Source: an uncultured Sphingomonadales bacterium (GTDB lineage: Bacteria; Pseudomonadota; Alphaproteobacteria; Sphingomonadales; Sphingomonadaceae). Taken from it: a stretch of DNA of 39,651 nucleotides. The notes beneath the pieces are model-generated. The model was not told the origin of the DNA. It searched no databases and saw nothing but the letters and a program-made list of their open reading frames with translations. The stretch spans positions 1 to 39,651 of the forward strand of contig CAIOKP010000376.1 of the NCBI GenBank assembly GCA_903858875.1, given 5' to 3'. The position numbers and the translations under genes are program-made. Shown here piece after piece: positions 9,113-18,342 of this stretch. Positions within the stretch are counted from its first letter, which is position 1, and the number at the start of each line of letters is the position of its first letter.

Positions 9113-9153
9113 ATCGTATTAAAACGCCGGTTTGGCGGCGTGCTGGCGCTCGA

Positions 9154-9501
9154 TTATGACAGTTTCCACGTCATCGGCACGGTCAACGTGGTGGCACCGG
9201 CGGGCGGGGCGGGCACATGGCCAACCTTGCTGGGCACCGCCAGCGCTTCCTTGTCGAGGATCGCCGAGCCGGAGCCAGCGACAAGCTCCGCCTTTTGCAC
9301 CGCGCCATCGGCACCGATGTAGATCTTGACCTTGGCGGTGCCTTCTTCGCCGCGCATCTGGGCGGTCGAGGGATAGGTCTGCTTCGACGCCATGATCCGC
9401 GACACCTGCCTTTGCCATTCCGGGCTATCGGCAAGGGCAGGGGCAGCGAACAGGATGGCGCCAGCGATGGCGAGCGAGAGCTTGTGGGTAAAAGCGAGCA
9501 T
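9154..9501 (-). CDS. Small exported TonB C-terminal domain protein
   Basis: 115-aa protein with an N-terminal signal peptide (hydrophobic stretch around residues 8-24, cleavage after APALA-DS). The rest resembles the TonB C-terminal fold: a conserved YPSTAQMRGEEGTAKVK start, IYIGADGAVQKAELVAGSG in the middle, LDKEAL, and a proline-rich PAPPAG tail. TonB itself has a membrane anchor and a long proline-rich spacer; here the domain is directly exported without these, so it is not a classical energy transducer. Stand-alone exported TonB-C proteins are frequent in sphingomonads, function unknown. It lies between the helicase and a chemoreceptor, all minus strand, with no obvious operon link (51 bp from the receptor stop). 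Confidence 0.8.
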   Translation of the reverse strand: MLAFTHKLSLAIAGAILFAAPALADSPEWQRQVSRIMASKQTYPSTAQMRGEEGTAKVKIYIGADGAVQKAELVAGSGSAILDKEALAVPSKVGHVPAPPAGATTLTVPMTWKLS

Positions 9502-9552
9502 GGTTTGCGCCTTTCATGGATAGGTTGCGGGGGGGGATTTGGGGGTTGAGGA

Positions 9553-11433
9553 TCAGAACTCTGACCAGTCCTCGTCGATTTTCAGGGCATTGGCGCCCGA
9601 CACAGCGGGCGGGGCAGGACGGCGTGCGCTGAAACTGGGTAATTCGACGGGCGGGCGGTCCGTGGTCGGGCTGGTGCGACGGGTGGCTGCGGCATAGCTG
9701 CTGACGCCGCCGTCGAGTCGGAAGCGGTGCAATTGTTCGACCAATCGCATCGTTTCTTCGGACAGATTGTGGGTGCTGGCCGAACTTTCCTCGACCATCG
9801 CGGCGTTTTGTTGGGTGAATTCATCCATCGAGGTAACCATCGCCGAGATCTCGTCGATGCCGGCGGCTTGCTTGGCGGCAGCCTCGGCGATTTCGTCGAC
9901 CAGACCGGAAATCGCGGCGACCTCGCTGACGATTTCGCGCAAGGCATCACCGCTCGACGCGACCAGTGCCACGCCGCCGGAAACCTGTTCGCTCGAAGTG
10001 GTGATCAACGTCTTGATGTCCTTGGCCGCATCGGCGGACCGCTGGGCCAGAGCGCGCACCTCGTTGGCGACGACGGCAAAGCCCTTGCCGGCATCGCCGG
10101 CGCGGGCGGCCTCGACCCCGGCGTTCAGCGCCAACAGGTTGGTCTGGAACGCGATGCCGTCGATGACGCCGACGATTTCGGACATCTCGCGGCTGGAGCT
10201 TTCGATGGCGCGCATCGCGGTGATTGCCTGATTGGCGGTGGAATCGACCTTTTCGGCGGTCTGGCGCGTGGTGGCCAGGCGGCCGCTGGTTTGGCGGGTG
10301 TTGTCGGCCGTGACACGCACGGTATTGGTGAATTCGCTCAGCGTGCGGCTGGTTTCGGCGATCGAGGTTGCCTGATGTTCGGTGCGGCGGGACAGATCGC
10401 CGCTGGCCGAGGCGATTTCGTCGGTGCCGCGCCGTATCGCGTCACAGCCGCCCACGATATCTTCCATCACGCCGGCCAACTGGCTGGCCGCTTCGTTGAA
10501 ATCGACGTGCAATTTGCCGAGCGCGCCTTGGCCGTTTTCCGGCACGCGGTGGGTCAGATTGCCCTCGGCCAGTGCGGCAAGGCCCGACCCGATCGCGTCG
10601 ATTGTGCCTTGCGTCGCGCGGGCGCGCTCCAGTTCGGCCTGGGTGCGGGCCTGATCGGCGGTGAACAATTCCTTGAACCGGTCGAGCGCGCGGGCGAGGC
10701 TGCCCAACTCATCGTGGCGGCGGGTGCCGGGTACCTCGACGTTAAGGTCGCCTTCGACCAATCGCGCCACAGCCTCGCTCATCCTGGCGATCGGGCGGGC
10801 GATATTCTGCATCATGAACGCCATCATCGCGAGCGCGATCAGCACCCCGGCGCCAGCGGCGGCGATGATAAAGCCGCGCGCTTGGGCATAGATATTGGCG
10901 GACTGGGCCGAGACGGCGCTGGCGCCCTTGGCGTTAAGGTCGATCAGTTGGAGGATATCGTCCTCCACCGTGTAAAAGCTGGTTAACGAATCGCCTTCGA
11001 ACAGGGTTTTTGCGGCCGCGACATCGGTGTCCGATACGTTCAGCAACTGGGTGTTCTGGGTGGTATAGGTGCCCCAATCCTGCTTCAGCTTGGCAAAGGC
11101 GGTTTTTTGCTCCTCGGTCGCCAGCAGCGCTTCATAATCGCTCATCCGCCCATCGATCGCGGTTTGCGCGGCGTGGATCAACTTGCCATGACGGACCTTT
11201 TGCGCCGGCAAACTGGCCGCGATATGGGCACTTTGCTTGATGCGGTATTGCGAAACAAAGGCGTGAATGTCGCCCACCGCCTGCGATGCGGGCAACCAGC
11301 GTCCGCGCAGGTCCGCCGACAACGCGTTGACCTCGCCGATCTTGATGACGGCAAAGGTACCCATGGCCGCCATCACCGTTAGCAAAATAGCAAAGGCGAC
11401 CAAAAACTTGGCCGAAATTCCGATACGCAACAA
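9553..11433 (-). CDS. Methyl-accepting chemotaxis protein with periplasmic four-helix sensor
   Basis: Transmembrane chemoreceptor, 626 aa. TM1 is near residues 9-29, followed by a periplasmic helical domain of the 4HB_MCP type (about 32-185), TM2 near 188-210, HAMP near 212-265 (PIARMSEAVARLVEGDL), a second HAMP-like spacer (LAALAEGNLTHRV), and a kinase-control hairpin with the tip FQTNLLALNAGVEAARAG near 430. The end EDWSEF may be a CheR/CheB tether variant, though it is not the canonical NWETF. Its signalling domain is very like that of the globin-coupled receptor at the start of the window, so both probably feed one chemotaxis array. Ligand unknown. Confidence 0.93.
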   Translation of the reverse strand: MLRIGISAKFLVAFAILLTVMAAMGTFAVIKIGEVNALSADLRGRWLPASQAVGDIHAFVSQYRIKQSAHIAASLPAQKVRHGKLIHAAQTAIDGRMSDYEALLATEEQKTAFAKLKQDWGTYTTQNTQLLNVSDTDVAAAKTLFEGDSLTSFYTVEDDILQLIDLNAKGASAVSAQSANIYAQARGFIIAAAGAGVLIALAMMAFMMQNIARPIARMSEAVARLVEGDLNVEVPGTRRHDELGSLARALDRFKELFTADQARTQAELERARATQGTIDAIGSGLAALAEGNLTHRVPENGQGALGKLHVDFNEAASQLAGVMEDIVGGCDAIRRGTDEIASASGDLSRRTEHQATSIAETSRTLSEFTNTVRVTADNTRQTSGRLATTRQTAEKVDSTANQAITAMRAIESSSREMSEIVGVIDGIAFQTNLLALNAGVEAARAGDAGKGFAVVANEVRALAQRSADAAKDIKTLITTSSEQVSGGVALVASSGDALREIVSEVAAISGLVDEIAEAAAKQAAGIDEISAMVTSMDEFTQQNAAMVEESSASTHNLSEETMRLVEQLHRFRLDGGVSSYAAATRRTSPTTDRPPVELPSFSARRPAPPAVSGANALKIDEDWSEF

Positions 11434-11517
11434 CGTCTGTCTCCCCAGTGCGAGCGACTTGGTGCGTCTGTTTAGGCCGGCGTCGGTCAGGATTTTGTGC
11501 AGTGCGATATGAGGAAA

Positions 11518-11533
11518 ACCGCTAAAGAGCGGT
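11518..11533. promoter_or_regulatory. Perfect dyad between chemoreceptor and acetyltransferase genes
   Basis: ACCGCT-AAAG-AGCGGT is a perfect 6-bp inverted repeat with a 4-base loop. It lies in the 179-bp divergent region between the minus-strand MCP and the plus-strand GNAT gene. It could be an operator or an RNA hairpin; nothing further supports either. Confidence 0.35.
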
Positions 11534-11612
11534 GCAAGAGTCTGGCAGGATTTGGTTTTGCCGTGGTGCAGGTGATTGCAGCGACCGACTTGGGCGGATA
11601 AGGTCGGCGATT

Positions 11613-12164
11613 ATGATTCAGACCTCAGACACCTATGCCATCCGCGATGCGCGGCCCGCCGATGCGGCGCCGCTCGCGGCGTTGAAGCTCATTTGCTTTC
11701 GCGAAACCTTCGGCCCGACCGGTTTTGCGATCCCCTATCCACCGGCTGATCTCGCGCTGTTCGAGGCCAGGTCCTATAGTGAGGCGACCGTCGCGACAGA
11801 GATCGCCGATCCAACCCACCGGACCTGGGTGGTCGAGGATGGCGCGGGCGAACTGGTCGCCTATGCCCATGTCGGCCCCAGTAAATTGGTGCATCCCGAA
11901 CGCGCCGAGGGCGATGGCGAATTGTACCAACTGTACCTGCGCCGTTCGGTGCAGGGGGCGGGCCTTGGCAAGCGGTTGCTCGATCTCAGCCTCGATCATT
12001 TGGCGGCGACGGGGCGGGCGATCTGGATCGGCGTGTGGTCGGGCAATGTCCGGGCGCAGCATGTCTACGAAGGGCGTGGGTTTAAGACTGTCGGCGGCTA
12101 TCAATTCGCGGTGGGCGAATGGCTGGATGATGAATTCATCATGCTGCGCCGGGCGACCGTTTGA
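11613..12164 (+). CDS. GNAT family N-acetyltransferase
   Basis: 183-aa acetyl-CoA-dependent acetyltransferase. The GNAT core is visible: N-terminal IRDARPADAAPLAALK, the central strand LVAYAHVG, then ELYQLYLRRSVQGAGLGKRLL, where QGAGLG is motif A (Q/RxxGxG/A, acetyl-CoA pyrophosphate binding), and the C-terminal NVRAQHVYEGRGF helix. Substrate is unknown. I chose the ATG at 11613 (MIQTSD) since the domain starts right after it; a longer frame from 11532 has no support. Its TGA overlaps the ATG of the next gene by one base (TGATG at 12162-12166), so the two are translationally coupled. Confidence 0.9.
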   Translation: MIQTSDTYAIRDARPADAAPLAALKLICFRETFGPTGFAIPYPPADLALFEARSYSEATVATEIADPTHRTWVVEDGAGELVAYAHVGPSKLVHPERAEGDGELYQLYLRRSVQGAGLGKRLLDLSLDHLAATGRAIWIGVWSGNVRAQHVYEGRGFKTVGGYQFAVGEWLDDEFIMLRRATV

Positions 12165-13867
12165 TGCCCGACACGCTGGCGAATTTGCGCAGCGCGGCAC
12201 AGGCGCGGCCAGAGGATCCGGCGGGGTGGCGTAAATTTGCCGATGCGCTGTCCGCCGCGGGGCGTCATGGCGAAGCGGACGCGGCGTATAATCAGGCGAC
12301 GCTGGTCGCGGTGAATGATCCGGCATTGCGACAGGCGGCGCTGGCGCTGGCGGCCAACCGGTTGGACGTGGCGGAGCGGGCGTTGAAGCCGCACCTCAAG
12401 GCGCATCCGACCGATACGGCGGCGATGCGGATGCTGGCGGAACTGGCGGGACGAATCGGACGGCTGGACGATGCCGAGGCGTTGCTCGTGCGGGCGCTGG
12501 ACCTGGCGCCAGGTTTTTTGGCGGCGCGACAGAATATGGCGATGCTGCATTTGCGCAAACACCGCTTTGCCGAGGCTTTGGCCGAGGTTGAGGTGTTGAT
12601 CGCGGCGGAGCCGGACAATGCGGCCTTCCTCAATTTGCAAGGCGTCGTGCTGGCTCGGCTTGGTGATTACGCCGATGCGGCGGAGCGGTTTGCCGCCGTG
12701 CTGGCGATCCGGCCAAACCAGCCGCGGGTGTGGTTGTCCTATGGTCATGCGCTGAAAACCATCGGGCGGCAGGACGATTGCATCGCGGCCTATCGCCGGG
12801 CAATTGCGCTGGAGCCGGGCTTGGGCGAGGCGTGGTGGAGCTTGGCCAATCTTAAATCGGCGCGCTTTACGGCGGACGACGTTGCGGCGATGGAGGCAGC
12901 GGCGCAAGCGGGCGGCTTGACGGACGATGACGCGCTCCATCTGCATTTCGCGCTGGGCAAAGCGTTGGAGGATGCCAAGGCCTATCCCGCCGCATTCGCC
13001 CATTATGCCGAGGGCAATAGCCTGCGCGCGGGGCAACTCGGCTATGACCCGGCCGGGATCGAGGCCTTGGTCGATGCGATGATCGACCAATGCGACGCGG
13101 CGTTTTTCGCAAACCGCGCCGGGCAGGGGCATGACGCGCCCGATCCGGTGTTCGTGCTGGGGATGCCGCGTTCCGGCTCGACACTGGTGGAACAGATTTT
13201 GGCCAGCCATCCGATGGTCGAAGGCACGCGGGAATTGCCCGATATCGAAATGCTGGCGCGCAGCCTTGGGCCGATTGACGGGCGGCATATTGCCACGCTG
13301 GCGAGCACACCGGCGGATCGGCTGGCGGCGATGGGACGCGCCTTTGTCGAAAACACGCGCGCCTATCGCAAGAGCGGTGCACCGATATTTATCGACAAAA
13401 TGCCCAATAACTGGGCCTTTGTACCGATGATCCGGCTGATCCTGCCGAATGCGCGGATTATCGACACGCGGCGCGGTGCGATGGCCTGCTGTTTTTCGAA
13501 TTTCAAACAGCATTACGCAAGGGGGCAGGCGTTTTCGTACCGCCTCGACCACATGGGAAGGTATTATCGCGCCTATGTTCGGGCGATGGCGCATCTCGAC
13601 GCCGTGATCCCGCGCGCGGTCCACCGCATCACGCATGAAGCGATGGTGGCCGATAGCGAGGGCGAGATCCGCCGTTTGCTGGCCGCGATGGACCTGCCAT
13701 TTGACGAGCGCTGTTTGCGGTTTTGGGAAAATACCCGCGCGGTGCAGACCGCCAGCAGCGAGCAGGTGCGCCGTCCGATTTTCGCCGATGGTCTCGATCA
13801 ATGGCGTCCCTTTGCGCCCTTCCTTGGCCCCTTGCGCGATGCACTGGGGCCTTTGGCCGAGGGGTAG
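12164..13867 (+). CDS. Tetratricopeptide-repeat sulfotransferase family protein
   Basis: 567-aa two-part protein. Residues ~1-240 are tetratricopeptide-like helical repeats (for example LADDAEALLVRALDLAP-type units, DYADAAERFAAVLAIRP, DCIAAYRRAIALEP). The C-terminal half is a PAPS-dependent sulfotransferase fold, with the 5'-phosphosulfate loop FVLGMPRSGSTLVEQILASH near 323-342 and the downstream ARIIDTRRGAMACCFSNF segment. Such fusions sit directly beside TonB-dependent receptors in many sphingomonads, as here (receptor starts 155 bp downstream). The acceptor is unknown; whether it sulfates anything taken up by the receptor is inference. Confidence 0.88.
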   Translation: MPDTLANLRSAAQARPEDPAGWRKFADALSAAGRHGEADAAYNQATLVAVNDPALRQAALALAANRLDVAERALKPHLKAHPTDTAAMRMLAELAGRIGRLDDAEALLVRALDLAPGFLAARQNMAMLHLRKHRFAEALAEVEVLIAAEPDNAAFLNLQGVVLARLGDYADAAERFAAVLAIRPNQPRVWLSYGHALKTIGRQDDCIAAYRRAIALEPGLGEAWWSLANLKSARFTADDVAAMEAAAQAGGLTDDDALHLHFALGKALEDAKAYPAAFAHYAEGNSLRAGQLGYDPAGIEALVDAMIDQCDAAFFANRAGQGHDAPDPVFVLGMPRSGSTLVEQILASHPMVEGTRELPDIEMLARSLGPIDGRHIATLASTPADRLAAMGRAFVENTRAYRKSGAPIFIDKMPNNWAFVPMIRLILPNARIIDTRRGAMACCFSNFKQHYARGQAFSYRLDHMGRYYRAYVRAMAHLDAVIPRAVHRITHEAMVADSEGEIRRLLAAMDLPFDERCLRFWENTRAVQTASSEQVRRPIFADGLDQWRPFAPFLGPLRDALGPLAEG

Positions 13868-13953
13868 CGTCCACCCTTGCCGCATTCCCGCCAAATATTG
13901 CGGCAGTATTGCAACAGTGTCAGGTTGGTTACGCTGCGGCGCAGCGCACCTTA

Positions 13954-13969
13954 TTGACATTGATGTCAA
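13954..13969. promoter_or_regulatory. Perfect 16-bp palindrome upstream of the TonB-dependent receptor
   Basis: TTGACAT-TG-ATGTCAA is a perfect dyad 53 bp before the receptor ATG. Its left arm contains TTGACA, the -35 consensus, so a dimeric repressor bound here could block RNA polymerase. No good -10 at 17 bp was found, so the -35 reading is uncertain; a regulator operator is the better guess. Confidence 0.5.
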
Positions 13970-14022
13970 ATCGCCTGTTTGTGGGAAATTAGGATAGAGC
14001 AAACCACAAAGGATTGAGACGC

Positions 14023-16434
14023 ATGGTCGCGAAACGCATGGGTGTATCCCGCGCAGTAGGGAGCGCGTCGCTGGCGCTACTGGTTTCCGTATCGCCGCTG
14101 GGGCTGACCCCGGCCTTGGCCGCTGGCGCCGATGCCCCTGCCGAGAACGTGACCACCGAAATCGTCGTGACCGCGACAAAACGTTCGGAAAACCTCCAGA
14201 ACGTGCCGATCAGCATCACCGCCATGGGTGGCGAACAATTGGCCCAGCATCAGGTCGCCAGCTTTGACGACTATGCCAAGCTGTTGCCTTCGGTCAGCTA
14301 TCAGTCGTTTGGCCCCGGCCAGTCGCAGGTCAACATGCGCGGCATCACCAGCGGCGGCGATGGCGTGGCGGTTGGCCCGTTGCCCACCGTCGGCGTCTAT
14401 CTCGACGAAGTGCCATTGACCACGATCGGCAACAGTGTCGACGTCCACATTTATGACATGGCCCGGGTCGAGGCTTTGTCCGGGCCGCAGGGCACGCTGT
14501 ATGGCGCATCCTCGCTGGCTGGCACGTTGCGCCTGATCGCCAACAAGCCGAAGATCGGCGTGTGGGAAGGCGGCGTCGATGTCGAGGGCAACCAGTACGG
14601 CCCAGGCGGCGCAGGTGCCAAGCTTGAGGGATTCCTCAACATCCCGATCAGCAGCCGGGTCGCGGCCCGCGTCAGCGCGTTTTATACCCGCGACGGTGGC
14701 TTTATCGACAACACTTATGCGACGCGCACCTATCTGCGCACGCATGACGATGGCACCGGCACCTATGTCGATTCGCCGTTGACGGTGAACAACGCCAAAT
14801 ATGTTCAGAAGAATTTCAACACGATCGATTCCGCCGGCGCCCGCGCCGCCTTGAAGATCGATCTGGACGATAATTGGACCGTCTCGCCGGGCGTGATCTA
14901 TCAAAACACCCTGTCGCATGGCAGCTTCCTCTATGATCCGCGTGCTGGCGATTTGCAGGTGCATGACTTTACGCCGGATCGTAACCGCGACGACTGGTAT
15001 CTCGCGTCGATGACCATTCAGGGCAAATTGTCCGATTGGGATGTGACCTATGCCGGTTCGTATTTTGAACGTCGCAATGACAATATTGCGGATTATTCGT
15101 ATTTCACCGTCGCCTATGACAATTTTGCCAAGGGTGATCCGGCGGATTATGCGGGCTATACGTATCTGAAGGACGCGCTGGGCCACGATATCGACCCGAC
15201 CCAGGTTGTCCACACGCACGATAAATATACCAAAGCCAGCCACGAACTGCGTATCAGTTCGCCCGGCTCGAATCCTTGGCGCCTGACCGTCGGCGCGTTC
15301 ATGCAACGTCAGACCGACTTGCATGAGGCGGATTACAACATCCCCGGCGTGTCCAACGCGGTCAACCCGTTCAGCCCGCAGGTGCGCGGCGCGCCGGTCG
15401 ACGATGTGTATTACACCCATATCAACCGCGTCGACCGCGACTATGCCATGTTCGCGGAAGGCAGCTATGACCTGCTCGCAAACCTGACGGTGACTGCTGG
15501 TATCCGCGGCTTTATTGCCGATAACACGATCGCCGGTTTTTCGGGTGGCGATGGCACGATCGACAAGACCAATGCCACCACGCCCGGCGGCTGCGCCGCG
15601 TTGACAGTCACCGCTTGCCCCAACGTCAACAAGAAATATGTCGAGGCGGGCGAGACTCACAAGCTGTCGCTGAAATGGCAGGCAACGTCGAGCAAGATGT
15701 TCTACGCGACCTACTCGACTGGTTTCCGCCCGGGCGGCAACAACCGCGACTCGTTCTTCAATGGCCATGTGCAGAGCATTCCGCCATTCTCGGCCGATAC
15801 GATCAGCAATTACGAGTTGGGTTGGAAGACCAGCTGGTTTGACCGCCACCTCTATATCAACGGTGCCGTGTTCCGCGAAGATTGGGATCAGGTGCAATAT
15901 AGCCTGCCCGGTATCTTGGGCATCTACTACACGGTGAACGCGGGTAAGGCGCGGTCGTCGGGCGTCGAAGGCACCGTGATGTGGAAGCCTGCACCACAGC
16001 TGACGATTTCGGGCACTGGCACCTATATCGATGCCAAACTGGTCAGCGATTTCGGGAACCAGGCTCCTGCAGGTACGCGGTTGCCGGTCACGCCGAAGTT
16101 CAAGGCCAATGCGAACGCGCGCTATGAAATGCCACTGGGCGCTTACAAGGCTTTCTTGCAAGCTGGCGTGAACTATCAGGGCGGCACGACGTCCTATCTC
16201 GCTACGGCGGGTGAGGAGATTATCGGGTCTACCGCTGCCTTCACCACCGCCGACTTCTCGGCTGGCCTGTCAAAGGGGCCGCTGTCGTTCACCGCATTCA
16301 TCAACAACGCCTTTGACGAACGCGGCATCCTGTCGAAGAATCTGTCCTGCGCGCCCAACATCTGCGGCGCCTATGCCCGGCTCTATCCGACCAAGCCGCA
16401 GCAGTTCGGCGTTCGGTCGAGCTACCGCTTCTGA
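14023..16434 (+). CDS. TonB-dependent outer-membrane receptor
   Basis: 803-aa outer-membrane beta-barrel transporter powered by TonB-ExbBD. A signal peptide (about residues 1-34, ending TPALA-AG) is followed by a TonB-box/plug region: TEIVVTATKRSENLQNVPIS, NMRGITSGGDG, VGVYLDEVPL and LSGPQGTLYGASSLAGTLRLI, the conserved plug core. The barrel follows, ending in the typical C-terminal aromatic signature (FGVRSSYRF). I chose the ATG at 14023, which follows AAAGGA at good spacing; a TTG at 14014 is also open. The class is the large sphingomonad family often tied to uptake of plant or aromatic compounds or iron chelates; the substrate cannot be told. A strong terminator follows. Confidence 0.95.
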   Translation: MVAKRMGVSRAVGSASLALLVSVSPLGLTPALAAGADAPAENVTTEIVVTATKRSENLQNVPISITAMGGEQLAQHQVASFDDYAKLLPSVSYQSFGPGQSQVNMRGITSGGDGVAVGPLPTVGVYLDEVPLTTIGNSVDVHIYDMARVEALSGPQGTLYGASSLAGTLRLIANKPKIGVWEGGVDVEGNQYGPGGAGAKLEGFLNIPISSRVAARVSAFYTRDGGFIDNTYATRTYLRTHDDGTGTYVDSPLTVNNAKYVQKNFNTIDSAGARAALKIDLDDNWTVSPGVIYQNTLSHGSFLYDPRAGDLQVHDFTPDRNRDDWYLASMTIQGKLSDWDVTYAGSYFERRNDNIADYSYFTVAYDNFAKGDPADYAGYTYLKDALGHDIDPTQVVHTHDKYTKASHELRISSPGSNPWRLTVGAFMQRQTDLHEADYNIPGVSNAVNPFSPQVRGAPVDDVYYTHINRVDRDYAMFAEGSYDLLANLTVTAGIRGFIADNTIAGFSGGDGTIDKTNATTPGGCAALTVTACPNVNKKYVEAGETHKLSLKWQATSSKMFYATYSTGFRPGGNNRDSFFNGHVQSIPPFSADTISNYELGWKTSWFDRHLYINGAVFREDWDQVQYSLPGILGIYYTVNAGKARSSGVEGTVMWKPAPQLTISGTGTYIDAKLVSDFGNQAPAGTRLPVTPKFKANANARYEMPLGAYKAFLQAGVNYQGGTTSYLATAGEEIIGSTAAFTTADFSAGLSKGPLSFTAFINNAFDERGILSKNLSCAPNICGAYARLYPTKPQQFGVRSSYRF

Positions 16435-16454
16435 TCGAAGCACGTCAGCTGAGC

Positions 16455-16490
16455 AAAAAGGGGGCCGTGCCGGTGGGTGCGGCCCTTTTT
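16455..16490 (+). terminator. Rho-independent terminator after the TonB-dependent receptor
   Basis: AAAAAGGG(GG)CCG pairs with CGGCCCTTTTT, ending in a five-T run, 21 bases after the receptor stop. The A-run on the 5' side would also let it work for the opposing gamma-glutamyltransferase transcript. Confidence 0.85.
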
Positions 16491-16538
16491 GTTGGGCGAG
16501 GAAGGGGCCGCGCCCCTGCCTCGCCCCATTCAACCGGC

Positions 16539-18296
16539 TCAAAATCCCCGGGCAACCCCTTCACGCCGAGGGTCCGCAGCGCCTTCATACCCGTCCGCCC
16601 GGCGCACAATCACGTGCAGGCCGGAGTTCTCCCCCCGCGCAGTTTGCAGCACCATCCCGCGGGCGGCGAGGGCATCCATGATCGTGGGTGGGAATAGGTC
16701 GGCGGTAAACACATCACCATGTGCCACCAGATTGGGCAGTGAGACGGCGTCCTGCGGCCTCATCTTCCAGTCGAGCATCGCGACAATGGCCTTGAGGTCA
16801 TAGGCGATGATCGAACTGCCCCCGGGGGAGCCGACCGCGATTTCGAAGCTGCCCTTGGGCGACAGGATGATCGCCGGGGCCATGCTTGATCGTGGGCGTT
16901 TGCCCGGTGCGACGGCGTTGGCCGCTGGCGTGCCGTCGCGGTCGGTGGTGGCAAAGGAAAAATCGGTCAATTGATTGTTGAGGAAGAACCCGTCGACCAT
17001 CCGGCCATTGCCAAAGATGCTTTCGACCGTGGTGGTCATCGACACGACATTGCCCTGGGCGTCGGCGATGACAAAGTGGCTGGTGCCGCCCGGTTCGCGC
17101 GTGGCGTCGGGGCCGAGTTTGGGCGCGCCCTTGGGGGTGCCGAAGGTGACCGGGCCGACCTGTTCGCCGATCAATTTGGCGCGCTCGGCTGTATAATCGC
17201 GGGCTAGCAGGCCGCTGGGGAATGGCACGAAGGCCGGGTCGCCCTCGTACCGGTCGCGGTCGGCATAGGCGAGGCGGCTGGCCTGCGCGATCTGGAACCA
17301 GCCCATCGGATCACGGGCGTTGCGGCGGGCGATGTCGGTATGGGCCAGCATGCCCAGCGCCTCATGCACCGCGACGCCGCCAGCCGGCGCCTGCGGGGTG
17401 CAGACCACATGGCCGTGATAGGGCAGGCACAGTGCCTCGGTTTTCTTGGGACGATAGGCCGCGAGATCCGCCAGTGTCATCGTGCTGGGCAGTGATCCGC
17501 TGGTCAGCTTTGCGACGATGTCCGCGGCGATCGGGCCGGTCAACAGGCCGCGTGCACCCTGCGCCGCGATGCGGTCGAGCGCGGCGGCGTAGGCCTTGTT
17601 CACGATATGCTCGCCAGCCTGATAGGGGGTGCCGTCGGGCTTGTGAAAATAGGCTTGCGCATCGGCGCCCTTGGCCTGCGGCGCGGCGCTGACAATGGCG
17701 CGGGCCAGCTTGCCGGTGACGAGGAAGCCCCCGTCGGCAAGGCCGCGTGCCGCGCCAAACAATTGGTGCCATTTGAGGCGGCCATGCTCCTTTTGCGCCA
17801 ATTCCAGCATGGCGATGGCGCCGGGCACGCCGCTGGCAATGCCGCCGACGACTGCCGTCGTGAAGGGCAGGGGTTTGCCATCCGCCCCCATGAACTGGCG
17901 CGGATCGGCGTGGGATGGTGCGACCTCGCGCCCGTCATAGGCGGTGACCTTATGCGTCCGGGCATCGTAGAACAGCATGAACGAGCCGCCGCCGAGCCCA
18001 GAGCTTTCCGGCTCGACCAGCCCCAACACCGCTTGTACCGCCACGGCGGCATCGACCGCGCTGCCACCGGCCCGCAGAACGCGCAGACCCGTTTGCACCG
18101 CCAGCGGGTTTGCCGCAGCGATCATCGCGTGGCGCGCAAAGCCAGCCTTTGCATCGCCCTCGGCCGGCGTGATGATGATTTCGGCAGCGGCAGGATGGAC
18201 AGGCGCGCGGGCGACGGCGGGCGTGGCCATACAGGCGGACACCGCGGCAATCGTCAGTGCAAAAGGCGCGGCGCGGCGGGCGAGGGACAGGGCCAA
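16539..18296 (-). CDS. ggt: Gamma-glutamyltransferase, exported precursor
   Basis: Periplasmic N-terminal-nucleophile hydrolase that cleaves gamma-glutamyl bonds such as in glutathione. From the proposed TTG start it is 585 aa, the usual family size. A signal peptide (hydrophobic run ending TPAVA-RA) is followed by the large subunit (NPLAVQTGLRVLRAGGSAVDAAVA, ESSGLGGGSFML) and the autocleavage site before catalytic Thr405 in GGTSHFVIAD. The small subunit has RPRSSMAPAII and GSPGGSSII (oxyanion glycines). I prefer TTG at 18296 because GGAG lies six bases upstream and an 18-bp palindrome sits upstream of it. The frame stays open to an ATG at 18398, which would give a 34-residue longer, less signal-like N-terminus. 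Confidence 0.93.
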   Translation of the reverse strand: MALSLARRAAPFALTIAAVSACMATPAVARAPVHPAAAEIIITPAEGDAKAGFARHAMIAAANPLAVQTGLRVLRAGGSAVDAAVAVQAVLGLVEPESSGLGGGSFMLFYDARTHKVTAYDGREVAPSHADPRQFMGADGKPLPFTTAVVGGIASGVPGAIAMLELAQKEHGRLKWHQLFGAARGLADGGFLVTGKLARAIVSAAPQAKGADAQAYFHKPDGTPYQAGEHIVNKAYAAALDRIAAQGARGLLTGPIAADIVAKLTSGSLPSTMTLADLAAYRPKKTEALCLPYHGHVVCTPQAPAGGVAVHEALGMLAHTDIARRNARDPMGWFQIAQASRLAYADRDRYEGDPAFVPFPSGLLARDYTAERAKLIGEQVGPVTFGTPKGAPKLGPDATREPGGTSHFVIADAQGNVVSMTTTVESIFGNGRMVDGFFLNNQLTDFSFATTDRDGTPAANAVAPGKRPRSSMAPAIILSPKGSFEIAVGSPGGSSIIAYDLKAIVAMLDWKMRPQDAVSLPNLVAHGDVFTADLFPPTIMDALAARGMVLQTARGENSGLHVIVRRADGYEGAADPRREGVARGF

Positions 18297-18324
18297 GGCA
18301 AACTCCGAAAAAAGCGGGTTATTT

Positions 18325-18342
18325 GGCGCAAAGCTTTGCGCC
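18325..18342. promoter_or_regulatory. Perfect 18-bp palindrome in the ggt/PilZ divergent region
   Basis: GGCGCAAAGCTTTGCGCC is a perfect palindrome with no central spacer, 29 bp upstream of the proposed ggt start. A second smaller dyad, TTTTG-GT-CAAAA, follows immediately at 18343-18354. As a DNA site this looks like an operator for a dimeric regulator; as RNA (plus strand) it would be a hairpin followed by TTTT. It falls inside the longest ggt frame, which argues for the shorter start. Confidence 0.55.

Noticed and set aside
14077..16161. 694-codon open frame on the minus strand
   Set aside because: Antisense shadow of the TonB-dependent receptor; no recognisable protein, no ribosome site.
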